NCBI GenBank assembly: GCA_009773005.1
Contig: WOUT01000007.1
Location: 1 to 64,000, forward strand
DNA from: Chloroflexota bacterium
GTDB taxonomy: Bacteria > Chloroflexota > Anaerolineae > Anaerolineales > Anaerolineaceae
Direction: 5' to 3'
DNA length: 64,000 nucleotides
Part shown: positions 62,135 to 64,000 of the stretch, piece by piece
Layout: each line of letters starts with the position of its first letter
Numbering within the stretch: position 1 is the stretch's first letter
The notes under the pieces: model-generated
Databases searched by the model: none
Told to the model about the DNA's origin: nothing
The model's input: the letters and a program-made list of their open reading frames with translations, nothing else
Translations under genes and position numbers: made by a program

Positions 62135-62896
62135 TTATAACCTTCGCGTCGAGACTGGCAAGATGATGCGTCCTTCGGCGGCGTCCCCAAGCCTGGTTAC
62201 CTCGGCAGGGTTTGTATAAGCGCACCAGGCTGTGAATGCTGCCACCAGCGCATTCAGTTCAGCAGATGAAAAAATCTTGCCTTCGGGCAATTTACCTGAG
62301 AGCAGTTTATGGCGAGTGATTTCTTCAAAGAATTCCATCGCATCGGGGACGTTGAGACGTTCTTCCTGCAAGGCAAGCTGGCGTTGAATGCGGCCTTCCA
62401 GTGAGGCAGCGGGCAGGGGTTTGGCGCTGAGCAGAACGGCATAAGCGCTGTCTGCATGAATTTCCATCAATTGGCGTTCATTCCCCGGTGATGGCCAGCG
62501 CTGGAACCCGGAAGCTGCCAGTTCGCTAGAAAATCGCAACAGGCGCTGCAGTGCGAGGGAACTATTTTCTAACGCGGATGGAGTGCGCATAGTCGAGAAT
62601 CCTCGTGTGATTAGTTCATATTCGCATACGCGTAAGTTGGCATAGCGGTTGCGAGACGGTGACGGATTCAACAATTTTCTTTTGTCTTCATCTGCCATTA
62701 AACCCTCGTTTAAGGTTATTGGCGAGGTGATGGCCGCGATGGTCACCGCGCTGCCCGCAACCAGGCTCTCCCATTCCAGTGGAGTGGTTGCGCCGCGAAA
62801 GAGAATGTGGCGTGATCCATCCAGCACCGCGCAGGTGATCCTGCCGCGCGGTCCGCTGAGATCAATGCCAATAAAGTGAGTCAGGCTGAGGTCCAT
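62135..62896 (-). CDS. DUF429 family protein
   Basis: A 253-residue protein. THFIGIDLSGPRG at the N-terminus and ADSAYAVLL in the middle follow the DUF429 pattern, an RNase H-like fold with unknown activity. It is divergent from the sigma factor gene. The first strand's Asp (GIDLS) could bind metal. No more can be told. Confidence 0.72.
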   Translation of the reverse strand: MDLSLTHFIGIDLSGPRGRITCAVLDGSRHILFRGATTPLEWESLVAGSAVTIAAITSPITLNEGLMADEDKRKLLNPSPSRNRYANLRVCEYELITRGFSTMRTPSALENSSLALQRLLRFSSELAASGFQRWPSPGNERQLMEIHADSAYAVLLSAKPLPAASLEGRIQRQLALQEERLNVPDAMEFFEEITRHKLLSGKLPEGKIFSSAELNALVAAFTAWCAYTNPAEVTRLGDAAEGRIILPVSTRRL

Positions 62897-62983
62897 ACTT
62901 CAATCAGTGTAGCGGATAACAACCGATTTCGCAAATGGAAATTCCCCTACCAATTAAAAATTTTTAGACTAAAATTAGCCAGT

Positions 62984-63595
62984 ATGGATGAACAAGCGCT
63001 GATCCAATCTGCTTTGAAAGGTGAACTGGATGCCTTCAACCGCTTGATCCTGGCGTATCAGGATCTGGCGTTTAATGTGGCATACCGCATGCTCAGCGAT
63101 GAAGACCTCGCCGCGGACGCGGTGCAGAACGCCTTCATCTCGGCTTATCGCAATCTAAAAATGTACCGTGGCGGTTCTTTCAAAGCTTGGGTGATGCGCA
63201 TGGTCACCAACGGCTGCTATGACGAACTCCGCCGCCAGAAGCGCCGCCCAACCACGCCCCTTGAACCGATTAGCAGTGAAGACCACGAGGAGATCGATTC
63301 ACCGGAATGGCTGGCTTCCGCTGACCCAACCCCTGAATCTATGATCGAGCAGGCTGAGCTTGAACATGCCATCCAGCACTGCCTGGATAATCTCCCGCTG
63401 GATTTCCGCACCGTCGTGGTTTTAGTGGACATTCAGGGTATGGAATATGAAGAAGTTGCGCACGTTGCCCGTGCTCCCCTTGGAACAGTCAAAAGCCGCC
63501 TGGCGCGCGCGCGCCTCAAATTACGCGACTGTCTGCAAGGTTTTCAGGAACTTCTACCCGCCCGATTTCGTCTTGAGGGTGAGGTGCGCGAATGA
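62984..63595 (+). CDS. ECF-type RNA polymerase sigma factor
   Basis: A 203-residue sigma-70 family ECF factor. Region 2 (FNRLILAYQDLAFNVAYRMLSDEDLAADAVQNAF) binds the -10 element, and region 4 (LPLDFRTVVVLVDIQGMEYEEVAHVARAPLGTVKSRLARARLKLRD) binds -35. ATG 62984 lies about 9 nt after TAAAAT, so the message may lack a leader. The frame is open further upstream, overlapping DUF429. It overlaps its putative anti-sigma gene by 4 nt. Confidence 0.93.
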   Translation: MDEQALIQSALKGELDAFNRLILAYQDLAFNVAYRMLSDEDLAADAVQNAFISAYRNLKMYRGGSFKAWVMRMVTNGCYDELRRQKRRPTTPLEPISSEDHEEIDSPEWLASADPTPESMIEQAELEHAIQHCLDNLPLDFRTVVVLVDIQGMEYEEVAHVARAPLGTVKSRLARARLKLRDCLQGFQELLPARFRLEGEVRE

Positions 63596-64000
63596 AGGTG
63601 ACTCTTACCCAAAAAGACTGGATGTTGATCTCCGCGTATCTCGACGAGCGGCTCTCAAATGCTGAAATCGGTAAAGTTGAGTCACGCCTGAAAACAGATC
63701 TTCAATTCAAACAAGCGTTCACTGAAATTCAATATGCACGCCGGATACTGCGTTCTCTACCAATGAAGAGAGCTCCTCGAAACTTTACTCTTTCTCCTCA
63801 AAGGATCAAAATGCCAGTCCGGCGAGGTTGGTTTCAACCGGCGCTGAGTTTTGTTTCAGCTACAGCCGCACTCGTCCTGATTGTTGTTTTTGCGGGCTCA
63901 ACCTTGCTGCCCATGCTCGGAGTAACCAAATCTGCGGCGCCGATAATGGCGTTAGCGCCAGAGGCTGCGATGGATACCACGCAAAAACTCTTGGGTGAAA
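63592..64000 (+). CDS. Anti-sigma factor, N-terminal part (runs off the right edge)
   Basis: At least 136 residues. It starts with a zinc-finger-like or ASD-type domain (KDWMLISAYLDERLSNAEIGKVESRL; only some of the usual Cys/His seem present). It then shows one membrane helix (SATAALVLIVVFAGSTLLPM, about 85-105) and continues past the end. The ATG overlaps the sigma stop (ATGA). A membrane-bound protein following an ECF sigma is expected to hold it inactive until signalled. The role is inferred from position and layout. Confidence 0.78.
   Translation, partial: MKVTLTQKDWMLISAYLDERLSNAEIGKVESRLKTDLQFKQAFTEIQYARRILRSLPMKRAPRNFTLSPQRIKMPVRRGWFQPALSFVSATAALVLIVVFAGSTLLPMLGVTKSAAPIMALAPEAAMDTTQKLLGE

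Overview
The window reads as a chromosomal segment of a Chloroflexota bacterium, most likely of the Anaerolineae. This is an inference from gene content, not from a search. The signs are many lipoproteins and envelope proteins with Thr/Pro-rich linkers, T-box leaders on three tRNA synthetase genes (valS, thrS, serS), a threonyl-tRNA synthetase without the TGS domain, menaquinone-type genes (menG, a UbiA-family prenyltransferase), a dnaX-ybaB-recR operon and an infC-rpmI-rplT operon.

Layout. 1-5 kb: the 5' end of valS with its T-box and a near-consensus promoter, a Nudix-solute-binding protein-rnhA run, tRNA-Cys, tRNA-Gly and an rRNA uracil methyltransferase. 5-20 kb: envelope genes (CBM9-like lipoprotein, amidase with two L,D-transpeptidases, class A PBP), a thioredoxin-TPR protein, flavin reductase with AMMECR1, and an operon of a six-hairpin glycosidase-like protein followed by two DarA-type (c-di-AMP receptor family) proteins. 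20-31 kb: information processing (rplT, rpmI, infC, plsC, lipid kinase, thrS, tRNA-Val, tRNA-Ser, dnaX, ybaB, recR). 31-39 kb: menG, msrQ-msrP, and an unusual operon of a B12-binding protein, an opine dehydrogenase, an ATP-grasp ligase, a DarA-like protein, a frameshifted DarA-like partner and a UPF0316 protein. 39.6-50 kb: catalase, a wrecked PerR/Fur gene, a two-component pair, a hybrid kinase, an HD-GYP regulator, a lone receiver and small stress-type membrane proteins; several of these genes are broken. 50-64 kb: tRNA-Glu, PIN-TRAM, cysS, rlmB, ferritin, a chemotaxis receptor, two secreted proteins, serS, UbiA, DUF429, and an ECF sigma/anti-sigma pair running off the end.

Main points of interest. 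(1) Three of five tRNA genes (Gly, Val, Ser) are followed by tandem partial copies of their own 3' part. Each copy carries a 24-29 nt hairpin-bearing insertion in the T-arm region. (2) The B12/opine dehydrogenase/ATP-grasp operon resembles no pathway I can name. (3) Adjacent DarA-like gene pairs occur twice, once intact and once with the second gene frameshifted. (4) infC appears to start with AUC. (5) The 41-50 kb region holds five damaged genes and two copies of a 61-nt hairpin element placed before signalling genes.
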